Of a DNA stretch of 64,000 nt, positions 8,831 to 18,525 are shown one piece after another; positions within the stretch are counted from its first letter, which is position 1, and every line of letters starts with the position of its first letter. A model generated the notes under the pieces. The model saw only the letters and a program-made list of their open reading frames with translations, did not search any database and was not told the DNA's origin. Source of the DNA: Rhodobacterales bacterium (lineage in GTDB: Bacteria > Pseudomonadota > Alphaproteobacteria > Rhodobacterales > Rhodobacteraceae); assembly GCA_002747035.1 (NCBI GenBank), contig PDRZ01000019.1:62001-126000 (forward strand). The letters run 5' to 3'. The translations under genes were made by a program, and so were the position numbers.

Positions 8831-9673
8831 TCAGGAGGTGACGACCAAGCCCTCTTCTTTTGCCTTGGCATAGGCACGCAGCCGCTTTTCCTCGATCATA
8901 TCGGCGACACGCCCCATGGCGATGCCGCGCATGATCATACTTGCAGGAAGAAAGGCCCATGCCGACATTGTCCAGATCAGGGTTTGCGGGTTCTCCATCG
9001 AAATCGGATCCAACAGGTCCGAAGCGGCCTTGACCACCGCCGGGATCAAGAATGGCAGAAGAATCCCTAACACAATGTTAATACCCGCATCGCGTTTGAG
9101 GCGGGGAAGCACATCTCCGCCCGCCGTGGGGTCGAACAAAGGCAGGTTAATCCACACGTTGAACGCGCCATTCCGGGCCGGCCAGCCAAACACGCGCACC
9201 AGCGTGACAAAAACGAACAGCGCAATCAGCGAGATCATGTAGGAAATCCCCGCTGCGGTACGGACTGCGGTGATCAGCTCGGGCGAAGCATCCGACGGCA
9301 TCATCAGAACCACCAGCCGCACCGGCGAATAGGGGAAATCAATCGCGTTACCCAGCAACATGCCAAGCCCGGTCAGAATCCGCGTGACCTCGGTCGGGGC
9401 GTCCTTGCCCGCACAGATCAGCGACAACAAAAGTACGGTCGTGAACAACGCCACGAAACGCAGCCGGTTGAAAGGCGGCGCAAAACGGAATTCGATGATC
9501 GAGGGATACTGGCTATAGTATTCCACGAAGGTCATGAGCGACCCCAACAGCGCAAGCAGCACCACGATCTGGGCCGTATCCGCCGCCACGCCGGGCAGCA
9601 CCAAAGACGGCAACGCAATCAGCAACGCCATCAGCAATGCACGCACAAGCGCGCTTGTCATTCGGGATACCAC
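8831..9673 (-). CDS. Integral membrane protein of unknown function
   Basis: An unrecognised membrane protein of about 280 residues with roughly six hydrophobic segments: ALLMALLIALPSLVLPG, IVVLLALLGSLMTFV, FVALFTTVLLLSLICAG, YMISLIALFVFVTLVRVFGW, INIVLGILLPFLIPAVV and TLIWTMSAWAFLPASMIM, with a charged cytoplasmic-type tail rich in Lys, Arg and Glu. I chose GTG 9673 because GAAGGGA lies about 8 bases upstream; an ATG four codons later (9661) has no such site. Its TGA nearly touches the start of the downstream nuclease-like gene, so the two are probably one transcript. No known domain is apparent. Confidence 0.72.
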   Translation of the reverse strand: MVSRMTSALVRALLMALLIALPSLVLPGVAADTAQIVVLLALLGSLMTFVEYYSQYPSIIEFRFAPPFNRLRFVALFTTVLLLSLICAGKDAPTEVTRILTGLGMLLGNAIDFPYSPVRLVVLMMPSDASPELITAVRTAAGISYMISLIALFVFVTLVRVFGWPARNGAFNVWINLPLFDPTAGGDVLPRLKRDAGINIVLGILLPFLIPAVVKAASDLLDPISMENPQTLIWTMSAWAFLPASMIMRGIAMGRVADMIEEKRLRAYAKAKEEGLVVTS

Positions 9674-9996
9674 TGCCCCATTCCCTTCAACCTGGCCTGA
9701 CACGATACGATGCCGCGTCTTTGTTCCAACTTGATGCCGTGTCTGCGCACGGTCTGCCTCATTCTTGCCCAATTTCTGCCCTCTTTCGGTCTCTGCCTCA
9801 AGTGCTTGGTTAACAAGACGTAACCATTTGGGCGATTTGATGGAGAAAGTGGTGCGCGATTGCATCAATTGTGGTGCAAACAAATGGCCAAACATCAAAG
9901 GGCTACAAGATGTAGTGGATGTGATGAGTGAAGCAACAAGTGCTCGAAAAACTGACACAAAGACGCATCTGCACCCGCCTGATCCGCATAATTCGA
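9674..9996. other. Intergenic stretch without a convincing gene
   Basis: From about 9830 it is more AT-rich than its surroundings. A forward frame from ATG 9840 (MEKVVRDCINCGANKWPNI onwards) stays open into the family A palindrome at 9997, whose TAA ends it, but there is no ribosome-binding site and no recognisable similarity. I do not call it as a gene. Confidence 0.4.
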
Positions 9997-10045
9997 TAAA
10001 GCGTTTCCACATTACGTTGACTCAGCGTGATGTGGAAACGCTTTA
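9997..10045 (+). repeat. Repeat family A, intact short palindrome
   Basis: Left arm TAAAGCGTTTCCACATTACG (9997-10016), loop TTGACTCAG, right arm CGTGATGTGGAAACGCTTTA (10026-10045). The arms pair over 20 bases with one T/C mismatch. The ends read TAAAGCG and CGCTTTA, as if inserted at a TA dinucleotide. It lies 126 bases beyond the leuD stop and could also serve as a terminator-like hairpin. Confidence 0.88.
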
Positions 10046-10171
10046 ACCCTCCCGATCACCGTGATGCCGTTTCACATGATGCGGGTCGGGCTCAAACGGC
10101 ACGCAAGGCCCAAATGCAAACGGGCCGCGACTTGTGCCACGGCCCGTTCAAATTTCGCTAAAGCCGCGAGG

Positions 10172-10777
10172 TCACACCCAGGGGCGCGCCGCCGCAGCCT
10201 GTTTTTCAAACGTGTCGATACTGGCCGCCTTTTTCATGGTCAGCCCGATGTCATCAAGCCCTTCCAGAAGACAGTGCTTCTTGAACGCATCCACTTCGAA
10301 CGCAAAGCTTTCGCCGTCCGATGTGGTCACGGTCTGGGCCTCAAGATCAACTTCCATACGCGCATTCGAACCTTTTTCCGCGTCCTTCATCAACACATCC
10401 ACAACCTCTTGCGGGAACACGATGGGCAGAATGCCGTTCTTGAAACAGTTGTTGAAAAAGATGTCGGCAAACGAGGTCGAGATCACGCATTTAAAGCCGA
10501 AATCCGCCAGCGCCCAGGGCGCGTGTTCACGGGATGACCCGCAACCGAAATTATCCCCGGCCACAAGGATCGACGCCTCTCGATACTGCGGTTTGTTCAG
10601 CACGAAATCAGGGATTTCGGTTCCGTCGCGATTATAGCGCATCTCGTCAAACAGGTTCTTGCCGAAGCCTGTGCGCTGAATGGATTTCAGGAACACCTTG
10701 GGAATAATCATATCGGTGTCGATATTTACCAAGGGCATGGGCGCGGCGATGCCGCTGAGTTTTTCGAATTTTTCCAT
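10172..10777 (-). CDS. leuD: 3-isopropylmalate dehydratase, small subunit
   Basis: Small subunit of the isopropylmalate isomerase, which with LeuC moves the hydroxyl group of isopropylmalate in leucine synthesis. The 201 residues have [20 protein letters not shown] at the start, the [14 protein letters not shown] segment, the [17 protein letters not shown] substrate loop and the [13 protein letters not shown] stretch. It has a GGAGGCAAC ribosome-binding site. It lies downstream of leuC, separated by a small Tat-signal gene, and is probably in the same transcript. Confidence 0.96.
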   Translation of the reverse strand: MEKFEKLSGIAAPMPLVNIDTDMIIPKVFLKSIQRTGFGKNLFDEMRYNRDGTEIPDFVLNKPQYREASILVAGDNFGCGSSREHAPWALADFGFKCVISTSFADIFFNNCFKNGILPIVFPQEVVDVLMKDAEKGSNARMEVDLEAQTVTTSDGESFAFEVDAFKKHCLLEGLDDIGLTMKKAASIDTFEKQAAAARPWV

Positions 10778-10885
10778 TGTTGCCTCCTGAACGGGCTTGC
10801 CGTTCTGTTCGGTTACAGTGTCCGGCCCCGGAACATCGGGCCGGATCGGTGTGTTCAGATTGCTTGCGCGGGCGCGAAACGTGCC

Positions 10886-11164
10886 CTAGGCGGCCCCGGT
10901 GGCGGGTTCTACCACGCCTTTGGAGACCAGTTCGGACATCAACGCCTTTGCCTTGTCGGAACTGACCCCAAGCCGGGGTACAAGATCGTTTGCCGACAGG
11001 GTGCTGCGGGTCTGGGCATGAAACCTGGCAAGGCCGTAAAGCAGGGTGTTGTACCCGCCAACCCGCGCCGATGCGGCCCCCGTCGCCAGAGCAGCGCGTC
11101 GCAACGGCAACGCCGGCGCGACAAGCGCACCCCCCAGCATGGTCAAAAAGCCGCGTCGTTTCAT
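10886..11164 (-). CDS. Small Tat-signal protein with a winged-helix-like C-terminus
   Basis: A 92-residue protein between leuC and leuD. It opens with a twin-arginine type leader (MKRRGFLTMLGGALVAPALP), followed by NTLLYGLARFHAQTRSTLSA and DLVPRLGVSSDKAKALMSEL, which read like the helix-turn-helix of a MarR/ArsR-type winged helix, then a short tail. I chose ATG 11164 because GAGGGA, 7 bases upstream and overlapping the leuC stop, fits it better than the adjacent GTG. A DNA-binding-like fold behind an export signal is odd; it may bind something else, or the leader may act as an anchor. The function is unknown. Confidence 0.72.
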   Translation of the reverse strand: MKRRGFLTMLGGALVAPALPLRRAALATGAASARVGGYNTLLYGLARFHAQTRSTLSANDLVPRLGVSSDKAKALMSELVSKGVVEPATGAA

Positions 11165-11175
11165 CACCCGGTCCC

Positions 11176-12585
11176 TCAGCTCAGCTCGCGCACATCGGTC
11201 AGCTTGCCAGTCAGCGCCGCTGCCGCTGCCATGCCCGGAGACACCAGATGCGTGCGGCCCTTAAAGCCCTGACGGCCTTCAAAGTTGCGGTTGGACGTGG
11301 AAGCGCAACGCTCATTTTCGGCCAGCTGATCGGGGTTCATGGCAAGGCACATGGAACAGCCCGCGAGGCGCCATTCAAAACCCGCCTCTTCAAAGATCTC
11401 GGCAAGCCCCTCTTCCTCGGCCTGTGCGCGTACAAGGCCCGATCCGGGCACGATCATCGCCCGCATCCCGTCTTTGACCTTCTTGCCCTTGACCACATCG
11501 GCCACGGCACGCAGATCTTCGATCCGGCCATTGGTGCAGGAGCCAATGAACACGGTGTCGATTTCGATATCGCTCAGCTTCTGACCGGGGGTCAGGCCCA
11601 TGTATTCAATCGAACGGCGCGCGGCCTCAACCTTGCCCCCTTCGAAATCCTCGGGGCTGGGCACAACACCGGTGATCGGCAACACGTCCTCGGGGCTGGT
11701 GCCCCAGGTCACAACCGGCTCGATCTCTTCGCCCTTCAGCGTGACCACCTTGTCAAAATGCGCGCCTTCATCGGTGAAGAGCGTTTTCCAATACTCCACG
11801 GCCTGTTCCCACGCGGCACCTTTGGGCGCATGGGGGCGGCCCTTGCAGTAGTCAAAGGTGGTGTTGTCCGGGGCGATCAAACCCGCGCGTGCGCCGCCCT
11901 CAATCGCCATGTTACAGACGGTCATGCGCCCTTCCATCGACAGATCACGGATCGCTTCGCCGCAATATTCGATGACATAACCCGTCCCACCCGCAGTGCC
12001 GGTTTCGCCGATCACGGCCAGGGTGATGTCCTTGGCGGTCACCCCGGGCTTGAGTTTGCCGGTGATCTCGACCTTCATGTTTTTCGATTTCTTCTGGATC
12101 AGAGTTTGCGTCGCCAGAACATGCTCCACCTCAGAGGTGCCGATCCCGTGGGCCAGCGACCCAAACGCGCCGTGGGTCGCCGTGTGGCTGTCGCCGCACA
12201 CCACGGTCATGCCGGGCAGGGTCCAGCCCTGTTCGGGACCCACGATATGCACGATGCCCTGACGCACATCGCTCATCGGGTAATAATGGATGCCGAATTC
12301 CTTGGCATTGCTGTCCAGCGCGCCAACCTGAATCCGGGATTCCTCGGTCATCTGGGCCGGGTCGTCACGGCCTTGGGTGGTGGGGACGTTGTGGTCCGGT
12401 ACGGCAATGGTTTTGTCCGGCGCGCGCACTTTGCGCCCGGCCATGCGCAGCCCTTCAAACGCCTGCGGGCTGGTCACTTCGTGGACCAGGTGGCGGTCGA
12501 TATACAGCAGACAGGTGCCGTCTTCGGCCTCGTGCGCCACATGGGCGTCCCAGATTTTATCATAGAGTGTCTTCGGGGCGGTCAT
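11176..12585 (-). CDS. leuC: 3-isopropylmalate dehydratase, large subunit
   Basis: Large, iron-sulfur subunit of the leucine-pathway isomerase and a member of the aconitase superfamily. The 469 residues include [25 protein letters not shown], the [20 protein letters not shown] and [20 protein letters not shown] segments, and cluster cysteines in [10 protein letters not shown] and [11 protein letters not shown]. The start has a GGAGAG site. It heads the reverse-strand group leuC, Tat-signal gene, leuD. Confidence 0.96.
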   Translation of the reverse strand: MTAPKTLYDKIWDAHVAHEAEDGTCLLYIDRHLVHEVTSPQAFEGLRMAGRKVRAPDKTIAVPDHNVPTTQGRDDPAQMTEESRIQVGALDSNAKEFGIHYYPMSDVRQGIVHIVGPEQGWTLPGMTVVCGDSHTATHGAFGSLAHGIGTSEVEHVLATQTLIQKKSKNMKVEITGKLKPGVTAKDITLAVIGETGTAGGTGYVIEYCGEAIRDLSMEGRMTVCNMAIEGGARAGLIAPDNTTFDYCKGRPHAPKGAAWEQAVEYWKTLFTDEGAHFDKVVTLKGEEIEPVVTWGTSPEDVLPITGVVPSPEDFEGGKVEAARRSIEYMGLTPGQKLSDIEIDTVFIGSCTNGRIEDLRAVADVVKGKKVKDGMRAMIVPGSGLVRAQAEEEGLAEIFEEAGFEWRLAGCSMCLAMNPDQLAENERCASTSNRNFEGRQGFKGRTHLVSPGMAAAAALTGKLTDVRELS

Positions 12586-12651
12586 ATCGCTCTCCGTGGA
12601 TAGTGAATTGGGGATAGTGAACTGGAAAATGGGGTGACGTGGAGGGTCGGC

Positions 12652-12738
12652 TTACAGCCGCGCCAATACCGAACGCGCCTCACCAAAGAAGCGTTCGCGC
12701 AGGCGGTCGCGGTCGTCCATGTCAATAATCCGTGTCAT
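12652..12738 (-). CDS. Possible 28-residue small protein upstream of leuC
   Basis: A short frame starting MTRIIDMDDRDRLRERFFGE and ending SVLARL, 66 bases before the leuC start on the same strand. It is highly charged and helix-prone. It has only three leucine codons, in no cluster, so it is a poor candidate for a classical leucine attenuation peptide, and I see no attenuator hairpin between it and leuC. It may be a small protein of its own, a leader, or a chance frame. Confidence 0.35.
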   Translation of the reverse strand: MTRIIDMDDRDRLRERFFGEARSVLARL

Positions 12739-13286
12739 AGGGGGCTATGTATACGCTTGTGGGGATTCTCACAAGGCGAAGGCAACCATATCGCGTTCAA
12801 CTGTACAGATCCCACCGATTGCCGAAAGGGTTGCGAAACACGGCCACCATACCATGCCATGATAGCATAGGGTTCATGGCGAGGCTCTTGCTCAACGGTG
12901 ACACCAGGAAAGGTAACATGGGCGGCCAGTATCCTCGCGTGATCAGCGACAAAATCATCGGTATTATCGGTATTGAGGTCCCCTCCCACCCGACCCCGAC
13001 GGGCGCAAAACAACCCAGCGTTTGCCGTTGCCCTGAACCGCGTCCTGTTCCAACGTGAAACCCGGCGCATCACGATAAAACGCAATGCCGGGCTTAGCTG
13101 GGCACAACAAGTGCGATCAAACGCCCCAACCGGGGCGATTGCGGCCCGAGCGCGCCGGGGGAAACAGGTGCCAACATCGGCCACGGGCGCAACATGGGGT
13201 GGGTGGGAGGTGCCCGAGGGCCGCAATACCCTTGCCTCACCCCCGCCGCACGTGTCACGATAAACATCAAAGATCACAGGGCGTTC
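12739..13286. other. Intergenic region between the leu group and mscS
   Basis: No gene is supported in this 548-base stretch. It must hold the reverse-strand promoter of leuC and the forward promoter of the channel gene, but I find no clear sigma-70 pair. Near its right end (from about 13195) it contains GGGGTGGGTGGGAGG, a partial G-quadruplex-like run in the leader of the channel gene. Confidence 0.5.
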
Positions 13287-14675
13287 ATGGCAAACCATTC
13301 CACTTCCGAAACCATCGAAGAAACTCTGGCCACCCCCACCGAACCGGTGTCCCAGCACGTTCAGGAGGTTGCGCTATCCCTCGCCGATCAGGTTCAGAAT
13401 TTCATGCTGGGCCTGTTGCGCCCCTGGAACGCCTATCAGGTGGCCATCGCCCTTGGCCTGTTCCTTGCCGCAACCCTCCTGACCCGCCTGCTGACCCCGC
13501 CCTTCTACAACTGGATGCACAGCCGCGAAGGCTGGCCCAAATGGCGTTATCGCTTTCTGCTGCTGATCCATAAACGCCTGCGGCTGATCCTGTTTGTGGC
13601 GCTGATCTTTCCCACCGTGTGGATCATGCGCGAAATGACATGGCGGTCGCGCTCTTACCTGCTTGGCATTCTTGCCCACCTCGCCCTGGCCTGGCTTGTC
13701 ATCGCACTGGTCACCCGGTTCATCAACAATGGCTTTCTGCGGGCCGCCGTGCGTTACGCCGGGTGGATATGGGTCACCCTGATCATCGTCGGGCTGACTG
13801 GCGAAGCCCGCGCCCTGCTCGACAGTGCCGCTGTTGAGCTTGGCACCCTGCGCCTGTCGCTTTGGATTCTGGTGCAGGCGGTGGTGACGCTGGGCCTGCT
13901 CTTTTCCCTTGCGCGTTTCATTTCGTCTACGGCGTCTTCGGGCCTTAAGCGTAACGAAGATATCAGCCCATCGATGCAGGTGCTGGCGGTGAAATTCGTG
14001 CAGGTTTCCCTTTACGGCGCGGCCTTCTTCATCGGGCTGCGCGCCATCGGGGTGGACCTGTCCGGTCTTGCCTTCCTGTCGGGTGCCATCGGCGTGGGCC
14101 TTGGCTTTGGCCTGCAAAAGGTGGTGTCGAACCTCGTGTCCGGCGTCATCATCCTGCTCGACAAATCCATCAAGCCAGGGGATGTGATCAGCCTTGGCGA
14201 AACCTTCGGCTGGATCAACACTTTGGGCGCGCGCTACACTTCGGTCGTCACCCGCGATGGCAAGGAATACCTGATCCCCAACGAAGACCTGATTACCGGT
14301 CAGGTGGTCAACTGGTCCCATTCCAACGACTACGTACGGCTCGATATCTTCTTTGGCACGGCCTATGGTGACGATCCCCACAAGGTCCGCGCCCTTGCGA
14401 TCGAGGCTGCGGCGAGTGTGGACCGCGTGCTAGATATGCGCGCACCGGTCTGTCACATCGTCGGCTTTGGCGACAGTTCCGTGGATTACATCCTGCGTTT
14501 CTGGATCGAAGACCCCACCGGCGGGCTGACCAATATCCGCGGCAACGTCTATCTCGCCCTGTGGGACAAGTTTCAGGATAACGGCATTTCGATCCCCTTC
14601 CCCCAACGCGAAGTTCGGATGCTGGACCCGGGCGACCGCATTCCAGAGCAGGAACAGGATCAGGAACAGGGCTGA
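13287..14675 (+). CDS. Mechanosensitive ion channel, MscS family
   Basis: A 462-residue inner-membrane channel that should open on hypo-osmotic stretch. After a polar N-terminus there are about six to seven hydrophobic segments (for example VAIALGLFLAATLLTRLLTP and LILFVALIFPTVWIM). The pore-lining helix and MscS beta domain follow: FLSGAIGVGLGFGLQKVVSN, then LVSGVIILLDKSIKPGDVI, ARYTSVVTRDGKEYLIPNE and the C-terminal FPQREVRML. I chose ATG 13287 (MANHSTSETIEE) because the preceding open frame lacks family similarity. It is longer than the E. coli MscS, with extra N-terminal membrane helices. Confidence 0.93.
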   Translation: MANHSTSETIEETLATPTEPVSQHVQEVALSLADQVQNFMLGLLRPWNAYQVAIALGLFLAATLLTRLLTPPFYNWMHSREGWPKWRYRFLLLIHKRLRLILFVALIFPTVWIMREMTWRSRSYLLGILAHLALAWLVIALVTRFINNGFLRAAVRYAGWIWVTLIIVGLTGEARALLDSAAVELGTLRLSLWILVQAVVTLGLLFSLARFISSTASSGLKRNEDISPSMQVLAVKFVQVSLYGAAFFIGLRAIGVDLSGLAFLSGAIGVGLGFGLQKVVSNLVSGVIILLDKSIKPGDVISLGETFGWINTLGARYTSVVTRDGKEYLIPNEDLITGQVVNWSHSNDYVRLDIFFGTAYGDDPHKVRALAIEAAASVDRVLDMRAPVCHIVGFGDSSVDYILRFWIEDPTGGLTNIRGNVYLALWDKFQDNGISIPFPQREVRMLDPGDRIPEQEQDQEQG

Positions 14676-14909
14676 GCACCCCGGATGCGTTTGCGCGCGC
14701 TCAGCCAGTGGCGTGAACACATGCCCGGCCGCCTTGATAAAACACTTGCATATGCGCCTCTGGGACCCGCCCGTTTTTTCCGGATTATTTTCCAGAACCG
14801 CCCGTTTTCCCGAACGGCCTGAGCCCAGCACGACAACACCCAAATCACCGGGAAAACTCTCTATCCCCTTGCGCAGTGCCTTGCCGAAATCGGGATCGCC
14901 CGGGACCTG

Positions 14910-15797
14910 TCAGGCCCAGTAAAGGCGCATTGGATTATCCACCAGAAGCTTGCGCTGAAGCGCCTCGGTCGGGGCAATTTTCGGGATGAAATCCACCAGT
15001 GCGCCGTCATCCGGCATATGGGATTTCATATTGGGATGGGGCCAGTCGGTGCCCCAGAGAACCCGGTCCGGAAACCGGCGCACGATCTCGGCACAAAACG
15101 GGATCACATCGTCATAGGGCGGTCCGGCAACGGACAACCGCTCGGGGCATGTCACCTTGGACCAGATGTTTTCGTTTTCGGCCATCAAGCGGATGAAGCG
15201 TTGAAAACCGGGATGGTCCACCCCCCTGGCGACATCCGGGCGTCCCATATGATCGACGACCAGAATAGTGGGCAGGCTTTCAAGGAAAGGCACAAGCTCT
15301 TCCAGATCCGCCGCCTCGAAATAAACCACGATATGCCAGCCAAAAGGTTTGATCCTGTTGGCAATCTCGGTGAACAGCTCGCGCGGCGTGGCATCCACCA
15401 GCCGTTTGACAAAGTTAAAGCGCACACCGCGCACACCGGCCGCATCCATCTCGCGAATTTCGGCTTCGGTAATGTCGGCACCAACCGAGGCAACCCCCCG
15501 CGCCAGATCGCCGCCCGCGCGACAGGCATCGACCATGGCGCGGTTATCCTTGCCATGACAGGTCGCCTGTACGATCACGTTGCGCGCAAACCCAAGATGG
15601 TCACGCAGGGCAAAAAGCCGATCCTTACCCGCATTGCAGGGCGTATATTTGCGTTCCGGTGCAAACGGAAATTCGGGGCTGGGGCCGAACACATGGCAAT
15701 GGGCATCCACCGCCCCTGCGGGCAGTTTGAAATCCGGCGCCCTGGGATCGGGGTGATATACCAGCCAGTCCGCGTCCATCTTCTGTTCCTCACTCAT
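14910..15797 (-). CDS. ligI: 2-pyrone-4,6-dicarboxylate hydrolase (LigI)
   Basis: Amidohydrolase-superfamily lactonase of the protocatechuate 4,5-cleavage pathway: it opens 2-pyrone-4,6-dicarboxylate to 4-oxalomesaconate. The 295 residues show DAHCHVFGPSPEFPFAPERK (metal-site histidines and substrate loop), VRGVRFNFVKRLVD, PTILVVDHMGRPD, and WGTDWPHPNMKSHMPDDG with the late catalytic Asp. It overlaps ligU by four bases (ATGA). It is the last gene of the reverse-strand half of the aromatic island. Confidence 0.93.
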   Translation of the reverse strand: MSEEQKMDADWLVYHPDPRAPDFKLPAGAVDAHCHVFGPSPEFPFAPERKYTPCNAGKDRLFALRDHLGFARNVIVQATCHGKDNRAMVDACRAGGDLARGVASVGADITEAEIREMDAAGVRGVRFNFVKRLVDATPRELFTEIANRIKPFGWHIVVYFEAADLEELVPFLESLPTILVVDHMGRPDVARGVDHPGFQRFIRLMAENENIWSKVTCPERLSVAGPPYDDVIPFCAEIVRRFPDRVLWGTDWPHPNMKSHMPDDGALVDFIPKIAPTEALQRKLLVDNPMRLYWA

Positions 15798-16858
15798 GCG
15801 AACACCTCTCCGTCCATCAATTTGCGCGCGGTGCGCAGAATTGCGGCCGACGTGACCGCGCCCTCATCGCCGATCTGTGCCACCACGGTCATTTCGCCCG
15901 CGGGATGTTCCACAGCGAGGTGGCGTTCCGTCCCCTCACCGGTTTCGGCCAGTTCCGCCGCCGGGCCAGCGGGAAGAAGACAGGCGGTGGCCACGCTGAC
16001 CGCGCCAAGCACGCCGATGGTCTTGTGACAGCGATGCGGAATGAAGGTCCGCGTTGCAATCGCGCCACCTTGGCGCGGGGGGCTGACCATGGTCATCTTG
16101 GGTACGGATTTTTCGGCCACGTCCCCCAGGTTCATCAAGGGTCCACAGGCCAGCCGGATCGCTTCCAGCCGCGCGCGCAGCGCCTCATGTGCCTCATGCG
16201 ATTCCAACACATCCGGCGCTTCTTCGCCGGTAATGCCCATCTCCGTAGCGCGCAACACCACCACGGGCATCCCGTTGTCGATCATCGTCACCTCGATCCC
16301 CTCGACCACATCCACAACATTGCCGGTCGGCAAAAGCGCGCCACAGCCAGACCCTGCCGTGTCCCTGAACGCAATCGGCACCGGCGCGGCACTGCCCGGA
16401 ACCCCGTCGATGCGGGCCTCTCCGTGATAGGTCACCTGTGCCTGAGGCGTGGAAACCCGCGCAACCGCCACCTGTCCGGTGTTTTCCATATAGATGGTCA
16501 CGGGTGTCTCCTCCGACCGCACCGCCACCAATCCCCGCTCAATGGCGAAAGGCGCCACGCCGGCAAGGATATTTCCACAATTCTGAGCGTCGGTGACACG
16601 GGCCTGATCCACGAAAACCTGAAGGAACAGGTATTCCACATCCACCCCTTCACGCGCGGACCGGGACACCACCGCCACTTTCGAGGTCAACGGATCCGCC
16701 CCTCCCATCCCGTCAATCTGACGCGGATCGGGCGACCCCATGACGCGCAACAGAAACGCGTCTCGCATTGCGGGATCATCGGGCAAATCGTCGGCAAGGA
16801 AATATCCCCCCTTCGACGTCCCCCCGCGCATCCACATGCACCGTACTGCCTCTGCCAC
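15794..16858 (-). CDS. ligU: 4-oxalomesaconate tautomerase (LigU/GalD, PrpF family)
   Basis: Interconverts tautomers of 4-oxalomesaconate between ring-opening and hydration. It is a PrpF-family protein: VRCMWMRGGTSKGGYFLADD at the start with the conserved GGTSKG loop, MGSPDPRQIDGMGGADPLTS, and the AQNCGNILAGVAPFAIERGL cysteine loop. I chose GTG 16858, with AAAGGGG five bases upstream, giving 354 residues, the usual size; the frame is open further upstream but without similarity. It lies between ligK and ligI in a reverse-strand operon. Confidence 0.9.
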   Translation of the reverse strand: MAEAVRCMWMRGGTSKGGYFLADDLPDDPAMRDAFLLRVMGSPDPRQIDGMGGADPLTSKVAVVSRSAREGVDVEYLFLQVFVDQARVTDAQNCGNILAGVAPFAIERGLVAVRSEETPVTIYMENTGQVAVARVSTPQAQVTYHGEARIDGVPGSAAPVPIAFRDTAGSGCGALLPTGNVVDVVEGIEVTMIDNGMPVVVLRATEMGITGEEAPDVLESHEAHEALRARLEAIRLACGPLMNLGDVAEKSVPKMTMVSPPRQGGAIATRTFIPHRCHKTIGVLGAVSVATACLLPAGPAAELAETGEGTERHLAVEHPAGEMTVVAQIGDEGAVTSAAILRTARKLMDGEVFA

Positions 16859-16910
16859 GGCAACCCCTTTCAACTTTTCCAAAACCTGCAAACCGGGGGC
16901 GGGGGGGTCC

Positions 16911-16926
16911 GGGGGGCTTGCCCCCC
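16911..16926 (-). other. G/C-rich hairpin between ligK and ligU
   Basis: GGGGGGCTTGCCCCCC forms a tight hairpin in the 113-base gap between ligK and ligU, next to further G tracts on the plus strand (GGGGGCGGGGGGG at 16895-16907). It may slow transcription or protect RNA ends inside the operon; no T-run follows, so it is not a simple terminator. Confidence 0.45.
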
Positions 16927-16971
16927 GACCGGTCGGACGGCGCAAGCCGTTCGAAACCCATCATGCCCCGC

Positions 16972-17664
16972 TCAAACGTATTTCAATCCCTTTTCGGCCA
17001 GCCGCCCGCGCATGTCATAGATATCAAGCCCCAACTCTCCGGCCTCGAACCGCGTGCGTTTCTCGGCCTCGTTCGCCTCACGCGCCCGGGCCTTTTCCAG
17101 CACATCGGCGGCCTCATCCCGGCGCACGATGCACACCCCGTCATCATCGGCCACGATCACATCGCCGGGATGGACCAACTCTCCGGCACAGACCACCGGC
17201 ACGTTCACCGATCCCAGGGTTTCCTTGATCGTACCCTGTGCGAACACCGCCCTGGACCAGACCGGAAACGCCATCTCGGTCAGGTCGCGTACATCCCGCA
17301 CACCGGCGTCAATGACCAATCCGCAGCATCCACGCACCCTGGCCGAGGTGGCCAGCAGGTCCCCGAAATACCCGGCATTGCTGGGCGATGTGGGCGCAAG
17401 CACCAACATGTCACCGGCCTGTAGCTGTTCAATCGCCACATGGATCATCCAATTGTCACAGGGCGGGGCCGAAATCGTCACCGCAGACGCCGCAACCCGC
17501 GCGCCCGGATAGATCGGGCGCATGTAATCGGCCAACAGCCCCTTGCGCCCCTGTGCCTCGTGCACCGTCGCCACCCCACATGCGGCCAGTCCGTCAATCA
17601 CCGCCCGTTCCGCGCGTTCAATGCTCTGAACCACCACCCCTTGGGTTCCCACCGGATAGTTCAT
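16972..17664 (-). CDS. ligK: 4-carboxy-4-hydroxy-2-oxoadipate aldolase (LigK/GalC)
   Basis: Last enzyme of the 4,5-cleavage route: it splits 4-carboxy-4-hydroxy-2-oxoadipate to pyruvate and oxaloacetate. The 230 residues belong to the RraA-like class II aldolase family. They show [16 protein letters not shown], the active-site [20 protein letters not shown] followed by GVRDV, and [16 protein letters not shown]. The start overlaps the galB stop by four bases. It can also act on oxaloacetate in characterised relatives. Confidence 0.93.
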   Translation of the reverse strand: MNYPVGTQGVVVQSIERAERAVIDGLAACGVATVHEAQGRKGLLADYMRPIYPGARVAASAVTISAPPCDNWMIHVAIEQLQAGDMLVLAPTSPSNAGYFGDLLATSARVRGCCGLVIDAGVRDVRDLTEMAFPVWSRAVFAQGTIKETLGSVNVPVVCAGELVHPGDVIVADDDGVCIVRRDEAADVLEKARAREANEAEKRTRFEAGELGLDIYDMRGRLAEKGLKYV

Positions 17665-18395
17665 GACAATTCATCCACACATGCCGGGAACACCGTTTCG
17701 AACCCTTCGGCGTATTTGCAATCGCGCCCCCCGGCCATACCGCCGGAATTGCGTTTGAAATGGTTGGCGCGCTGCTGGGCCACGCGGGTATAGAAATCCC
17801 ACAGATGGATCTGCCCCTCGTTGCACTCCATCGCCTTGCGCTTCTTGTCCCACACCGGGGTAATATCGAGAAAGACATCCGGCTTCCACCCCATCTGCTC
17901 GGTCTGATGCGGTTCGAACAGGTACATCTGCGGCGCGCCCAACACCTTTTCTCCCGGATTATGCCCCCATGCCTGCGCGATCATACGGCAGGTCAACGCA
18001 AACTCGGTCGTCTTCATGTGGTCGGTATTGTAGGGGTCCCATTTCGAATGGGAAAACATGAAACCGGGTTGCACGTCGCGGATGATATCGACCATCTGAG
18101 CCTCGTACTCTTCGGTAAACCGAAGCGGGTAATCGCCCATATCGAGGAACCTGATATCGTGTACACCTAACGCCCGCGCGGCATTCTCGGCCTCGCCCCG
18201 GCGGATGTCCTTGACCTCCTGAAGGCTTTTACCCTCTTTCCACAGCCGCGCACTTTCGCCGCGCTCACCAAAGGACAGACAGGCCACGGTGACGTCATAG
18301 CCAAGCTCCTGATGCAACGCGATGGCCCCGCCACAGCGCCAGACGAAATCGGCGGCATGGGCCGAGATTACAAGTGCGGTCTTCTTTTCGGCCAT
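17661..18395 (-). CDS. galB: 4-oxalomesaconate hydratase, PIG-L type (GalB)
   Basis: Hydrates 4-oxalomesaconate to 4-carboxy-4-hydroxy-2-oxoadipate. The 244 residues are a zinc-dependent LmbE/PIG-L fold protein: [20 protein letters not shown] (the usual AHPDD replaced by AHAAD, as in GalB), [38 protein letters not shown] and [20 protein letters not shown]. This is the family of Pseudomonas putida GalB, not the amidohydrolase-type LigJ of sphingomonads. ATG 18395 was chosen over an upstream ATG at 18536, which would overlap the divergent regulator. It heads the reverse-strand operon galB-ligK-ligU-ligI. Confidence 0.88.
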   Translation of the reverse strand: MAEKKTALVISAHAADFVWRCGGAIALHQELGYDVTVACLSFGERGESARLWKEGKSLQEVKDIRRGEAENAARALGVHDIRFLDMGDYPLRFTEEYEAQMVDIIRDVQPGFMFSHSKWDPYNTDHMKTTEFALTCRMIAQAWGHNPGEKVLGAPQMYLFEPHQTEQMGWKPDVFLDITPVWDKKRKAMECNEGQIHLWDFYTRVAQQRANHFKRNSGGMAGGRDCKYAEGFETVFPACVDELS

Positions 18396-18525
18396 GTTGG
18401 TGCCTTTCGGGAATTTTCCGGGATATACCAAACCTATTCCCCAAGGCACCCCCTCAAACCAGTTCGAATCCCGCCACCACAATTTGATTTTGTTATAATG
18501 CGCATCAGATGCTAGGCTGATCGCC

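Noticed and set aside
12586-12738. Leucine attenuator ahead of leuC
   Set aside because: The 28-codon frame has only three scattered leucine codons and no alternative hairpins or T-run were found before leuC.
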